The position numbers and the translations under genes are program-made. A stretch of 64,000 nucleotides of DNA from Bryobacterales bacterium KBS 96. Its GTDB lineage: Bacteria > Acidobacteriota > Terriglobia > Bryobacterales > Bryobacteraceae. Below, in pieces: positions 33,399 through 42,678 of this stretch (its first letter is position 1; every line of letters begins with the position of its first letter). Below the pieces are notes generated by a model that did no database searches, was not told the origin of the DNA, and saw nothing but the letters and a program-made list of their open reading frames with translations. The stretch spans positions 4,207,357 through 4,271,356 of the forward strand of contig KB906767.1 in assembly GCA_000381625.1 (NCBI GenBank). The letters are read 5' to 3'.

Positions 33399-34655
33399 TC
33401 AACCACTTAAGTCTTTGAGAGCGATATAAGGAGTTGCCGGAATTTGAACCTGGATGCCGAGGGCTTCGAGCCTATGAATAAGCCGTTTAGCGGTACGGGC
33501 CGGATTGAGGCGATCGAAGTAATCATCCCCGGGGTCCCGATAAGGCTGTTGGTGGCGTAGCAGATGATAAGCAATCAGCAGGATCTTGTGGGCCGTTGCC
33601 ACGATCGCCTTAGCCCAGCCACGCCTGGCTTTGACGCGGTGAAAGAAGGCCCGTAAGTAACCCTGCTTGCAGTGCGAGGCGGCCCAAGCGGCCTGCGTCA
33701 GCACACGCCGAAGCGTGCGATTTCCTTTGCGGCAGCGGGTGCTCTTTTGCTGACCGGCGCTCTCGTTCTCTCCGGGAACGAGCCCGGCCCAACTGGCACA
33801 ATGATCGGCATCGGGAAATACGGTGACGTCCGCGCCTAATTCGGCAATCAAGTGCCAAGCTACGAGCTGGTCGACACCGGGAATGGTGACCAACCGTTCG
33901 ATGTCAGCTGCGTAAGGGATCATTTGCTGCGCCACGCGTTGTTCAAATAGCTTGATCTCAGCCGTCAGAAACTGATGGTGCCGGTACAGGGATTCCAGCA
34001 TGCTTCGATGAAACTCACTGAAATAGCCCTTCAGCGATTCCTTCACCAGCTTCTCTTTCTTACGCAGACGCCCACGCACCTTCCAGCTCAGAATCTCGGG
34101 CGAGTCTTCGCCTCGAATCAGGGCCTCGATAATGCCTCGGCCGGTCACTCCCATCAAATCGGTCACTACAGAGGAGAGCTTCAAGCTGGCGGTCTCAAAT
34201 AAATCTCGAATCTGGTTGTGCAGTTCATTACGCTGTTCCAGCAACGCGATGCGATGCCGTAGTAACACCCGCAACTGGCGAATCTCCGGCGGCGGCACGA
34301 AGCTGGCGTCCAGCCGTCCATCTTGTAGAAATTCGGCAATCCGTTGCGCATCCCGCCCGTCGCTCTTGCGCCCTTGCAGCGCTTTGACCTGTACCGGATT
34401 CACCAGCAACAGCCGGAATCCCTGGTCCTCCAATACATTCCACAGTGGCCGCCAATAAACCCCGGTGGACTCCATTGCAATCTCGTTCACCCGGAGTTGC
34501 CTAAGCCAAACCCGCAACCGGATCAAATCGTTGCGGAAGCTGCCGTACGTCTTCCGTATTGCCTTGCCTGCTTCCCCCACGGCCGGCAGCACACATATCA
34601 CAATGCTGTCCTTGTGAACATCCATGCCGCAACAGCGGCGGTATCCTTCTTTCAT
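33399..34655 (-). mobile_element. IS110-family transposase (intact)
   Basis: 418-residue recombinase. The N-terminal RuvC-like DEDD tetrad is complete: D12 (CCGMDVHKDS), E62 (AMESTGVYW), D98 and D102 (SDGRDAQRIAEFL). The C-terminal transposase_20 domain has IPGVDQLVAWHLIAELG, CASWAGLVPGENESAG with the candidate catalytic serine S299, and RKGNRTLRRVLTQAAWAA. No frameshift or stop, so the element may be active. IS110 elements move with a bridge RNA made from their non-coding end. Element ends could not be fixed by eye. Confidence 0.92.
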
Positions 34656-34664
34656 CGTTGTCGT

Positions 34665-34738
34665 CTCCTGCCGCTAGGCGAAGAACGCTAAAAGTAAAAC
34701 GGTCATTCCTTACCGGGCTTCCCACCTTGCGGCAGGAG
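34665..34738 (-). ncRNA. Candidate IS110 bridge-RNA stem-loop
   Basis: Ten-base arms (34665-34674 and 34729-34738, ctcctgccgc and gcggcaggag) enclose 54 nt, immediately upstream of the transposase start on the transcribed strand. IS110 bridge RNAs are encoded in the non-coding end upstream of the recombinase and carry two internal loops for target and donor. Only the outer stem is seen; loops and boundaries are not demonstrated. Confidence 0.35.
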
Positions 34739-34878
34739 CCGCACTCTTCTATTCCCAAAACGCGTCCCAGCCAGATTCACAAACGGCCTTAACCGCGCCA
34801 GACCGGTCCCGGCTTAAGTCGCCCGCGGCACTTCCCACTCTCCCTCACCACGTTTTCATCTCCTTCTGTGGCCCCGCC

Positions 34879-34893
34879 ATTGTGATTCACAAT
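34879..34893. repeat. 15-bp palindrome attgtgattcacaat
   Basis: Perfect 7-bp arms around one T, in the region where the element's upstream end should lie. It might be an insertion target or a regulator site. Confidence 0.35.
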
Positions 34894-35123
34894 AATTTAG
34901 TTTGACGACGTCGCGGATTGACGCATGAAGGCGGCTGTGTCCCAGTCAATGAAGGGTATTGCCGATGCTGGACGGAACGCGGCCACACAGAAGTGTCAAT
35001 GGGGCTGCGCCACCACAACGCGATTAACGTGGCCAGTGACCAGCACCGAACCGCGACTGTAAAGGAGCAGACGTTTGTGCGGACGCCTCCAACAGGGCGC
35101 CGTCTTTTGCTACGATGCCTGCC

Positions 35124-38100
35124 TCACCACAGCAGTTTCAGCGCGAACTGAATCTGGCGTCCGGGCGTTGCCGTCGATAGAATCTGACCGAACGTTCCCG
35201 AGTTTACTGTGGCGTCCGGATTACTGAAATTCACCTGGTTAAAGGCGTTGAACATTTCCGTTCTGAATTGCAGCTTTAAGGACTCGCGCAACACGAAATC
35301 CTTCAAGATGGAAAAATCGGTATTGGCGAATGCCGGGCCGCTGAGAATACCGCGACCCGAGTTTCCGTAAGTGCCGGGCGGCACAAGATTCGCGGGAACA
35401 AACGCGGTTGGATTGAAGAATTCCGAGATCATCGCGTTGCGATTGGGGTGCTCGACTTGGATGTTGTTTACGGTAGCTCCCGGTTCGAGCTGCGCGTGCT
35501 GCACGCCGAAGGTACCGTCGAGCGCGACGTCCTGCCCTTGATAGAACGTGATCGGCAGCCCGCTCTGCACAGTCTGGATGGCAGTGAACGTCCATCCGCC
35601 CAGCAGGGTGTTAGTCAGCTTATTCGAGAAATGAATGGAGGGCGTGTATAGCCAGGAGGCAACAAACGAGTGGCGGCGGTCCCAATCTGAGCGGCCGCGT
35701 TCCTGGCGCAAATCGAACGGATTAGCCACCGAGCCGCCTAGATTATCGGTCGAGCTCGAATCGATGGATTTCGCCAGAGTGTAGGAACCGAGAACGGAGA
35801 AGTCGTGGCTGAAGCGTTTGGTGACCTGTACCTGGAAGCTGTGATACCAGCTTCGGAAATCGTTGCCCAGCAGGTATCCTTGAGGGCTGAGAATGCCCGG
35901 TTCGTAAATCACCCGATTATTCACGTTTTGCGGCGAAGGCGCATCTCCGGTAACCGGATCGTCGATATACCGGGCGGGATTATACGGACGCAGCGCCTCG
36001 ATTTTCGTTCCGATCTTGCCTGCGTATGCCGCCTCGATCATCGTGCTCGATGTGATTTGACGCTGGATGGAGAAATTGAACTCCTGGATATACGGGCTGC
36101 GCAAACCTTGTCCCGTGAAAAGGCCGCCAGCCGGCAATGGGAACAGCGGGCAGTTATAGAACGGATAGGCCGGGATCTGGACGCAGCCGAAGTGTCCGCT
36201 CAGGGTGCTGGGCGGCGCGGTTTGTCCCGTCGATCCGAATGGGTCGGCGATGTTGCCACGGTATGTACCGATGGAACCGGCGAACGGCGGATTCTCCTGC
36301 GCGACGGAATCGGCGTTGATGCTCTCGTAATAAATGCCATAGCCGGCGCGAACGCTTGTTTTTCCGTCTCCGAAGACGTCCCAGGCGAGGCCGATGCGCG
36401 GCGCGAAGTTGTTGAGGTCGGCGGGGGCCAGGCCTTTCGGCACGTCGCCGGGAAAAAGAATACCCGGAGGAGCGTCGGGCACGACTTTCGATTGAGCGCC
36501 CGGAACGACAGTGTTGATGCGGTCGTTACGGTCTTTCCAGGGTAGAAAGGGCTCGTAGCGTAAGCCATACGTCAAGGTGAGCCGGGGATTCACTTTGAAT
36601 TCGTCCTGTGCGTAGAACGAATTGAAGGTCGTGTAGTCGTTATTGTCGCGCTGGCCGAATGCAACGTTCGCGCTGTCGAAAGCGCCAAGCAGAAAATCGG
36701 CGGCCGCATCGCCGGTTTGTACGCCGCTGAACGTGAAATTGGGCGGCTCGATGAAGAGTTGCCGGAAATTCAAGAATAGAGATTCAAATCCGAATTTGAA
36801 ACTGTGGCGGCCCTTGATCCAGGTGAGACTGTCGCTAATCTGATAACTCGTCCCTAGGAACTGTGTCGGAGTGCCGGAACCGAGCGTGAAGCCACTTGCG
36901 ACGTTCACTGAGACGCCGCCGTTGGGCAGGTACTGCGGCATGTTGATGCCGAGTTGCGACGGATCGATGGTCTTGCTTTCGAGTTCGCTCGACGTGCTGT
37001 TCAGAACGGAAAAGATTGCCTGATTGATCACCGTTGGCGAGAAGGTGTAGGTGTCGTTGATGGTGCCCTGCTTCGTTCCAACGTTGAAGTTCTCGCCGAT
37101 GTAGCCCGGAATGTTGCCGCCGGCGAACGGAGTCGATTTACTATTTTCGTTCTGATAGTAGTGCCCGAAGATGTGATGCTTATCGCTCTGGCTCCAGTCA
37201 ACGCGCAGCATCCCCAGGTTCTCGTTCAACGGACTCGGAGCGAGCGAGACGAGCGATCCTGTTGGCGATGTGGGCACGTACTGCAGCAGATTCTTCGCGA
37301 CAGGGCTGATACAGCCCGGCGCAATGCGATTTCCCGCGACGCACGGGTTGCCATTTGCATCCGTGAGGGGAGCACCCGTCAGCGGATTGACCGGATTCGC
37401 CAGCGTTTCGCCGAGGCCGGTGAAGTCGCCGTTGCGCTGTGCTTCCGTTGGAACCGACGCCTGCACGCTTTGCGCCTCCTGACGATTCGTCAAGCCCTGA
37501 TAGGAGCCAAAAATAAAAACCCTGTCTTTGACGACGGGGCCGCCAGCCGCGGCGCCGAATTGATTTTGCTTTTCCGCCGGCACGCGCGGCGAGAAGAAGT
37601 CCCGGGCATTCAGTGCGTCGTTACGCAGAAACTCCCAGGCCGATCCGTGAAAGGAGTTTGTGCCCGCTTTCGAAAGCACTTCCACCTGCGATCCCGGGTT
37701 GTGGCCGAACTCCGCGCTGAAGTTGTGCGTCAAAATGCGGACTTCCTGGATGGCGTCCGGCGGCGGATAGTTAATGCCGGTATTGCGCGACGGATTATTG
37801 AAGTAACCTCCATCGAACGTGAACATGTTCATGTTCGGCCGTCCGCCATTAACGTCCATTTCGCTTCCGCCTCGGGCATCTCTCATCTGCTGCGGAGCAC
37901 TGACATTGGTAACGCCGGGGAGTATCGCAGCGAGGCCCATGATGTTGCGGCCATTCAGCGGCAGATCGACAACGCGACGATCGTCAATCAGACCCGAAAG
38001 CGTGGTGGATACCGTATCGACAAGCGGAGCCGCCGTGCCGACCTCCACTTCGTTGCGCACCGTCCCGACGCTCAGGTTGCCGTCCACGCGCACGTTTTGA

Positions 38101-38432
38101 CCTACAGTCAGCTCAACTCCCGATTGCACCTGCTTTTGAAAACCATTCGCTTCAAACGTGACCTGGTAGTGTCCTGGAGGCAGGCCGATGAAGCTATAGA
38201 AACCCTGCGCATCCGTTTGCGCCGTCCGCGTCGCTTGCCGCTCGCTCATCACGGCCATTACAGTGGCGCCCGGTACGGCCGCGCCGCTGGCGTCCCGCGC
38301 GTAGCCGGAAATGTTGCCCGTGACCTGCGCCGAAGCGATCTCGACAAGCGCGAATGCAATGGCAAGCAAAGGCGCCAGCCAGCGAAACATCCGGAGGGAA
38401 GCTCCGCGAATCCGCGGTTCAGTAGATTCCAT
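35124..38432 (-). CDS. Oar-like TonB-dependent receptor with carboxypeptidase-regulatory domain
   Basis: 1102-residue outer-membrane receptor of the type greatly expanded in acidobacteria. Signal peptide at about 15-38 (LAPLLAIAFALVEIASAQ), then a CarboxypepD_reg domain (VTGNISGYARDASGAAVPGA to about 115), plug domain (DDRRVVDLPLNGRNIMGLAA) and a large barrel ending in aromatic W (QFALKLLW). The ATG at 38432 has AAGGA 9 nt upstream; the frame extends to 38588, but those residues precede the signal peptide and lie over the promoter. It is divergent from the ROK regulator and probably imports glycan or peptide fragments used by the following genes. Confidence 0.9.
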   Translation of the reverse strand: MESTEPRIRGASLRMFRWLAPLLAIAFALVEIASAQVTGNISGYARDASGAAVPGATVMAVMSERQATRTAQTDAQGFYSFIGLPPGHYQVTFEANGFQKQVQSGVELTVGQNVRVDGNLSVGTVRNEVEVGTAAPLVDTVSTTLSGLIDDRRVVDLPLNGRNIMGLAAILPGVTNVSAPQQMRDARGGSEMDVNGGRPNMNMFTFDGGYFNNPSRNTGINYPPPDAIQEVRILTHNFSAEFGHNPGSQVEVLSKAGTNSFHGSAWEFLRNDALNARDFFSPRVPAEKQNQFGAAAGGPVVKDRVFIFGSYQGLTNRQEAQSVQASVPTEAQRNGDFTGLGETLANPVNPLTGAPLTDANGNPCVAGNRIAPGCISPVAKNLLQYVPTSPTGSLVSLAPSPLNENLGMLRVDWSQSDKHHIFGHYYQNENSKSTPFAGGNIPGYIGENFNVGTKQGTINDTYTFSPTVINQAIFSVLNSTSSELESKTIDPSQLGINMPQYLPNGGVSVNVASGFTLGSGTPTQFLGTSYQISDSLTWIKGRHSFKFGFESLFLNFRQLFIEPPNFTFSGVQTGDAAADFLLGAFDSANVAFGQRDNNDYTTFNSFYAQDEFKVNPRLTLTYGLRYEPFLPWKDRNDRINTVVPGAQSKVVPDAPPGILFPGDVPKGLAPADLNNFAPRIGLAWDVFGDGKTSVRAGYGIYYESINADSVAQENPPFAGSIGTYRGNIADPFGSTGQTAPPSTLSGHFGCVQIPAYPFYNCPLFPLPAGGLFTGQGLRSPYIQEFNFSIQRQITSSTMIEAAYAGKIGTKIEALRPYNPARYIDDPVTGDAPSPQNVNNRVIYEPGILSPQGYLLGNDFRSWYHSFQVQVTKRFSHDFSVLGSYTLAKSIDSSSTDNLGGSVANPFDLRQERGRSDWDRRHSFVASWLYTPSIHFSNKLTNTLLGGWTFTAIQTVQSGLPITFYQGQDVALDGTFGVQHAQLEPGATVNNIQVEHPNRNAMISEFFNPTAFVPANLVPPGTYGNSGRGILSGPAFANTDFSILKDFVLRESLKLQFRTEMFNAFNQVNFSNPDATVNSGTFGQILSTATPGRQIQFALKLLW

Positions 38433-38514
38433 AATTGTTATTCCTTGGGGCTTTATTGCAGGGTGCACAGAAGTCCGGAAACCAAATCCCGACAAAATGG
38501 ACGAGATTTCAATA

Positions 38515-38543
38515 AAGTTACATCGAGTGAGAACTTCTGTCAA
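38515..38543 (-). promoter_or_regulatory. Candidate promoter of the TonB receptor
   Basis: On the - strand a perfect -35 TTGACA (38538-38543) is followed after exactly 17 nt by TAACTT (38515-38520), a weak -10. Transcription would start near 38508 and give a leader of about 75 nt before the ATG at 38432. Confidence 0.5.
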
Positions 38544-38724
38544 CAGTCCGCGGGTCATTTTGTGAGCTGGTTTCCTTTCGGAAGGCAATTAACTTCCAGG
38601 AGGATTCTCGACGATTGTGCTGCTTGAGCTCGCCTGCCCTGGCCGCGCAGGTCCAAAATAGTCTTGACTTCCTCGCTCCTTTAGGCCAAAACCTGATAAG
38701 ATACTTGTCTCTTGCAATTAAGCA

Positions 38725-39972
38725 ATGAGGAGGAACTTGTCTAAAGCGAGCGGCATTCTCCGGCCCAAGGCCGTCCGCGGCGCCAATTCGGCCGCGATCC
38801 TGCAGCTCCTGCGGCAGTATGGCTCGATGTCGCGCGCGGATGTCGCGCGGCAGAGCGGCTTGTCGGAGGGAAGCGTTTCGAGAATCACATCGGAGTTGAT
38901 CCGCCGCGAGATCGTATGCGAGGATGGCGCCGAGAATTCGACGGGCGGCCGTCCGGGGAGGCGGCTCCGGCTTGCCGAGCGGCACCTGGGCTTGGGAATC
39001 GAGATTCGCCGCGGTGAGGTCCGCGTCGCAAGCGCCACGCTTACTGGCAAGATTCTCGAATCCCTGACGATCGCCGCTCCGGCTTCTCCCGATGAGTTGC
39101 TGAAGGCCACCGGCAGCGTGGTTCGTAGCTTCCGCGAGAAATACCGGAAGAACTACATCGAGGGCCTAGGCGTTAGCGTGCGAGGCATTGTCAACAGCCG
39201 CACTGGAATCGTGGAGTTTGGAAATTTGCCCGCCTGGGTGGGTGTTCCTGTGCGCGAGCAGCTCCAGGCGTCGCTCAACATGCCGGTGCATGTCGATAAC
39301 AACGTGAGACTCGCGGCGATTGCGGAGTACAACTATGGCAATCTGCTGGAAGTGCGAAATAGCCAGTGCCTGTTGTTCGCGATGGTGGACGACGGCATCG
39401 GCATCGGCATTGTTCTCGATGGGAAGCTGTACTACGGTCCGCGTGATGCCGCTGGCGAATTCGGCCAGATGGTAATCGCGGACAGCGACGATGCCGAGCA
39501 GCTTGACCGCGCCGGATGCCTGGAAAAACTTGCTTCGAGCACCGCCCTGTGCGAACACTATTCCGCGCTGACGCGCACGCGTTCTCTACCGGGCGCGAGC
39601 GACAGCCGTGGACGCGTGCGACGTATTTGCCAGCTTGCGCTCGGCGGTGACGAGGCGGCGCTCGGAGCTCTGGTGAAAACCTGCCGGTATCTCGGCATCG
39701 GCCTCGCGAACGTCATCTGGGGATTGAATGCCGACGCAGTCGTTCTGGATGCGCCGATCAATGAAGCTTGGTCAATAGTTGCTCCCCTGATCCGGAACCA
39801 GTTTCCGAAAGGCGAGGACATTATCACGTTCCGAAACATCGTGCTGCGGCCGTCAAGTCTCGGCGGTGAGGCCACCATCATTGGGGCCGCGACCCTTCCG
39901 TTCCAACGCCTGTTCACGTCCGGCGAAGTGCGAAGGTCGAACGATAACGAAGTACGAGGCCAGATTGCGTAG
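38725..39972 (+). CDS. ROK-family transcriptional regulator (NagC/XylR type)
   Basis: 415 residues. An N-terminal winged HTH (AILQLLRQYGSMSRADVARQ, then SGLSEGSVSRITSELIRR) is joined to a sugar-kinase-fold ROK domain. The ROK zinc and sugar-binding signature is degraded: GPRDAAGEFGQMVIAD has Q where the family has GH, and the CxCGxxGC cluster is missing (only AGCLEKLAS remains). It is therefore likely a regulator without sugar kinase activity. The start may be ATG 38725 or TTG 38737. It heads a co-directional group (permease, M20, GH20) and is divergent from the receptor, so it probably regulates both. Confidence 0.83.
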   Translation: MRRNLSKASGILRPKAVRGANSAAILQLLRQYGSMSRADVARQSGLSEGSVSRITSELIRREIVCEDGAENSTGGRPGRRLRLAERHLGLGIEIRRGEVRVASATLTGKILESLTIAAPASPDELLKATGSVVRSFREKYRKNYIEGLGVSVRGIVNSRTGIVEFGNLPAWVGVPVREQLQASLNMPVHVDNNVRLAAIAEYNYGNLLEVRNSQCLLFAMVDDGIGIGIVLDGKLYYGPRDAAGEFGQMVIADSDDAEQLDRAGCLEKLASSTALCEHYSALTRTRSLPGASDSRGRVRRICQLALGGDEAALGALVKTCRYLGIGLANVIWGLNADAVVLDAPINEAWSIVAPLIRNQFPKGEDIITFRNIVLRPSSLGGEATIIGAATLPFQRLFTSGEVRRSNDNEVRGQIA

Positions 39973-39981
39973 CGGGCACGC

Positions 39982-41364
39982 ATGAGCGGCGAGCGCCAGC
40001 AGGTCCTCGGTAAAGATCCGGCCGCCGCGCCCGCGATGAAGCGCGTTCTGACGCGATGGGACTTGATCCTTTACGGACTGGTGATTTTGACGCCGACCGC
40101 GCCATATCCCGTCTATGGCATCATCCAGCAGGAATCACGCGGTCATGCGGCGCTCAGCTACGTCGTCGCAATGGTGGCAATGCTCTTCACGGCCGCAAGC
40201 TACGCCAAGATGGCGGCGGCGTATCCTTCCGCCGGCTCGACGTACACATACGTACAGCGAACGCTCACTCCTTATATCGGATTTCTCGCGGGGTGGGCGA
40301 TGATTCTCGACTACTTTCTGATTCCGCTGGAGAGCGTCATCTACGCGGCGCTTACGGCCGCGCGCCTGGCGCCCGTTGTTCCATACATTATCTGGATCCT
40401 GTTGTTCACAGGCGTCATAACGTTTGTGAATGTCCGCGGCATTCGCATCATGGCTCGCGCGAACACGACCATGATGATTGCGATGACAGGATGCGCGGTG
40501 CTGTTTATCGGTTTGGCGGCGCGCTTCGTCACTGTTCACCAGGGCGCAGTCGGATTGCTTTCGATGAGCGGCTTATTTCGTCCGGATACGTTCGCGGTAC
40601 GGCCTTTGATGCTCGGGGCGGCCATCGCGACGTTATCCTATATCGGTTTCGACGCGATCTCGACGCTCGCGGAAGACTCGGTAAGGCCCGAGCGCGATAT
40701 CGGCTTCTCCACGATTCTCGTCTGCATATTGCAAGCCGCGATTTGTGTGGCGACCGTCTATCTCGCGGCGCTTGTTTGGCCCAACTATCACACGTTCCCT
40801 CAATCGGAAACCGCCATTCTCGACGTTGGCTTGCGTATTGGCGGTTCGCTTCTCTTTGGTCTGCTGACTTTTGTTCTGCTGATCGCGGGTATTGCCAGCG
40901 CGCTGACAGGGCAGGCCGGAGCGTCGAGATTGCTGTTTGCGATGGGCCGCGACGGGGTGATCTCACGTCGCATATTCGCATATGTTCATCCGCGTTACGC
41001 GACTCCGACCCGTGCGGTCTATGTCATTTCACTTGTCTCGTTATGTGGAGCTTTGACGATGCGATTTCAGATCGCCATCGAGCTGTTGAATTTCGGTGCA
41101 TTCGCCGGCTTCGTGCTGGTCAACCTGAGCGTGATTCAACACTATTTCATCCGTCTTCATGAGCGAACAGGGTGGGGCATTGTCCGCAATCTGTTATTCC
41201 CCCTGATGGGAGCGCTGGTTTGCGGCTACGTGTGGATGAATTTGAGCGGTAAAGCGAAAATTGTCGGATTTCTGTGGCTGGGAGCCGGTACCGCCTATCT
41301 TGCGATCGTCACGCGCGGTTTTAAAAACCGCCCGAAAGAGTTGGATTTTGGAGAATCAAAATGA
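39982..41364 (+). CDS. APC-superfamily amino-acid/amine permease
   Basis: 460-residue transporter with 12 TM helices. The N-terminus RWDLILYGLVILTPTAPYPV and the AYPSAGSTYTYVQRTLTPYI segment are typical of APC permeases, as is YIGFDAISTLAEDSVRPERD. It starts 9 nt after the ROK stop and overlaps the M20 gene by 4 nt (ATGA), so it is in the same operon. It could take up amino compounds released by the hydrolases. Confidence 0.88.
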   Translation: MSGERQQVLGKDPAAAPAMKRVLTRWDLILYGLVILTPTAPYPVYGIIQQESRGHAALSYVVAMVAMLFTAASYAKMAAAYPSAGSTYTYVQRTLTPYIGFLAGWAMILDYFLIPLESVIYAALTAARLAPVVPYIIWILLFTGVITFVNVRGIRIMARANTTMMIAMTGCAVLFIGLAARFVTVHQGAVGLLSMSGLFRPDTFAVRPLMLGAAIATLSYIGFDAISTLAEDSVRPERDIGFSTILVCILQAAICVATVYLAALVWPNYHTFPQSETAILDVGLRIGGSLLFGLLTFVLLIAGIASALTGQAGASRLLFAMGRDGVISRRIFAYVHPRYATPTRAVYVISLVSLCGALTMRFQIAIELLNFGAFAGFVLVNLSVIQHYFIRLHERTGWGIVRNLLFPLMGALVCGYVWMNLSGKAKIVGFLWLGAGTAYLAIVTRGFKNRPKELDFGESK

Positions 41365-42656
41365 GCCTATCATCGATCGAGCAGAACCTTTCGTCCTACA
41401 TCGACCAACATACGGATCGCCTGGTCGAAATCACTCGCGACCTGGTGCGCATCCCATCCGAGAATATGCCCCCTGCCGGCAGCGAAGGCAAGTGCCAGCG
41501 GTATGTTGCCGGACTGCTTCAAAAGCTGGGATGGCAGCCGCAATTGTACTTGCTCGACGATGTGCCCGGTCTGAAGCAACATCCGCTGTTCTTTGGAGGG
41601 CGATGTTACGACAATCGCCCGAACTTGGGAGCCCGTCAAAAAGGCGCGGGAGGAGGCCGCTCGCTGCTGCTTTCCGGCCACGTCGATACGGTGCCGCGGG
41701 GATCGTATCAATGGACGAAAGATCCGTTCGGCGGAGAAGTCGACGGCAACCGGCTCTTCGGACGCGGGTCGAACGACATGAAGGCCGGCGTTGCGACGAG
41801 CCTGTTCGTGCTTGAGTGCCTCCGCGAACTGAATATCAGGCTTGCCGGCGATTTGCTGTTTGAGACTGTAATCGACGAAGAGTTCGGCGGCGTCAACGGG
41901 ACGTTAGCTGGCCGGCTAATGGGATTCAATGCCGACGCGGCAATCATCGCCGAGCCTTCCTTCCTGAGAATCTGTCCCGCTCAACGAGGAGGACGCACGG
42001 TTCACCTGACTCTGCAGTCTTCCGGTGGCGTGCTGACGGAAGGCGAGTTCCCCGCCGGCGTGATTGAGAAACTTACGTTTCTGCTCGCGCGGCTTCGGGA
42101 TTTCGCGGAACAGCGGCGCGCCGGCGCCAAGCCACACGATCTTTACGATCATCATGCCGATCCGGTCCCGGTGAGCGTCACGAAAATCGTAACTTCGTTG
42201 TGGGGAACGCAGGAGCCGATCACCATACCGGAACAGTGCAAAATCGAAATCTACTGGCAGTTGATGCCGGGAGAAACACAGGAGAATGTCGAGCGCGAGT
42301 TCTTCAATTGGCTGCAGTCGTTGACCACCTTGCCCGGGAGCCCCATCTCGGAAATTCCGGCTGCTACATTTCCAATCCGTTGGTTGCCGGGCTCGGCAAT
42401 TTCGCGATCTGAGCCGCTCGTAACGGAGTTTGCCGGTTGTGCGACCAGGGCGTTGGGTAAGGCGCCGCCAGTCGCCGGCATGGAAGCGCCATGCGACATG
42501 TACGTGTTCCATGAGGTAACAAAGACCCCGGCGATTCTTTGGGGTGGACGAGGCGGTAATACGCACGGCGCCGATGAGTATGTGGAGATCGATTCGATGA
42601 TCGATGCGGCCAAGGCGCTGCTGGTGTTTGTTTGTCAGTGGTGTGGGATCGCGTGA
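41361..42656 (+). CDS. M20-family metallohydrolase (ArgE/DapE/ACY1 type)
   Basis: 431-residue cytoplasmic zinc amidohydrolase or peptidase. Metal and catalytic motifs are present: SGHVDTVPRG (about 105), GRGSNDMKAG (about 135), the catalytic pair IDEEFGG (about 172), AEPS (about 197) and the C-terminal histidine in GGNTHGADEYVEID (about 400). A dimerisation domain lies between. It may deacylate N-acetylated or N-acyl amino compounds brought in by the permease. The exact substrate cannot be read. Confidence 0.88.
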   Translation: MSLSSIEQNLSSYIDQHTDRLVEITRDLVRIPSENMPPAGSEGKCQRYVAGLLQKLGWQPQLYLLDDVPGLKQHPLFFGGRCYDNRPNLGARQKGAGGGRSLLLSGHVDTVPRGSYQWTKDPFGGEVDGNRLFGRGSNDMKAGVATSLFVLECLRELNIRLAGDLLFETVIDEEFGGVNGTLAGRLMGFNADAAIIAEPSFLRICPAQRGGRTVHLTLQSSGGVLTEGEFPAGVIEKLTFLLARLRDFAEQRRAGAKPHDLYDHHADPVPVSVTKIVTSLWGTQEPITIPEQCKIEIYWQLMPGETQENVEREFFNWLQSLTTLPGSPISEIPAATFPIRWLPGSAISRSEPLVTEFAGCATRALGKAPPVAGMEAPCDMYVFHEVTKTPAILWGGRGGNTHGADEYVEIDSMIDAAKALLVFVCQWCGIA

Positions 42657-42678
42657 ATTGCGAAGGAGTTCTGGTCTC

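Larger units (their letters stand above)
34656..35123. other. Non-coding region upstream of the IS110 transposase
   Basis: 468 bp without a supportable gene. The first part (to about 34880) should be the transposase-upstream end of the insertion sequence and contains the candidate bridge-RNA stem. A 15-bp palindrome is at 34879-34893. The remainder up to the TonB-receptor stop is probably flanking DNA. Confidence 0.45.

Noticed and set aside
36954-38627. 557-codon open frame on the + strand
   Set aside because: It is the antisense shadow of the TonB receptor; its translation is Arg-rich with no domain, and the receptor on the other strand is clear.
40056-41162. 368-codon frame overlapping the APC permease
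   Set aside because: A shifted-frame shadow of the permease; basic and without membrane segments.
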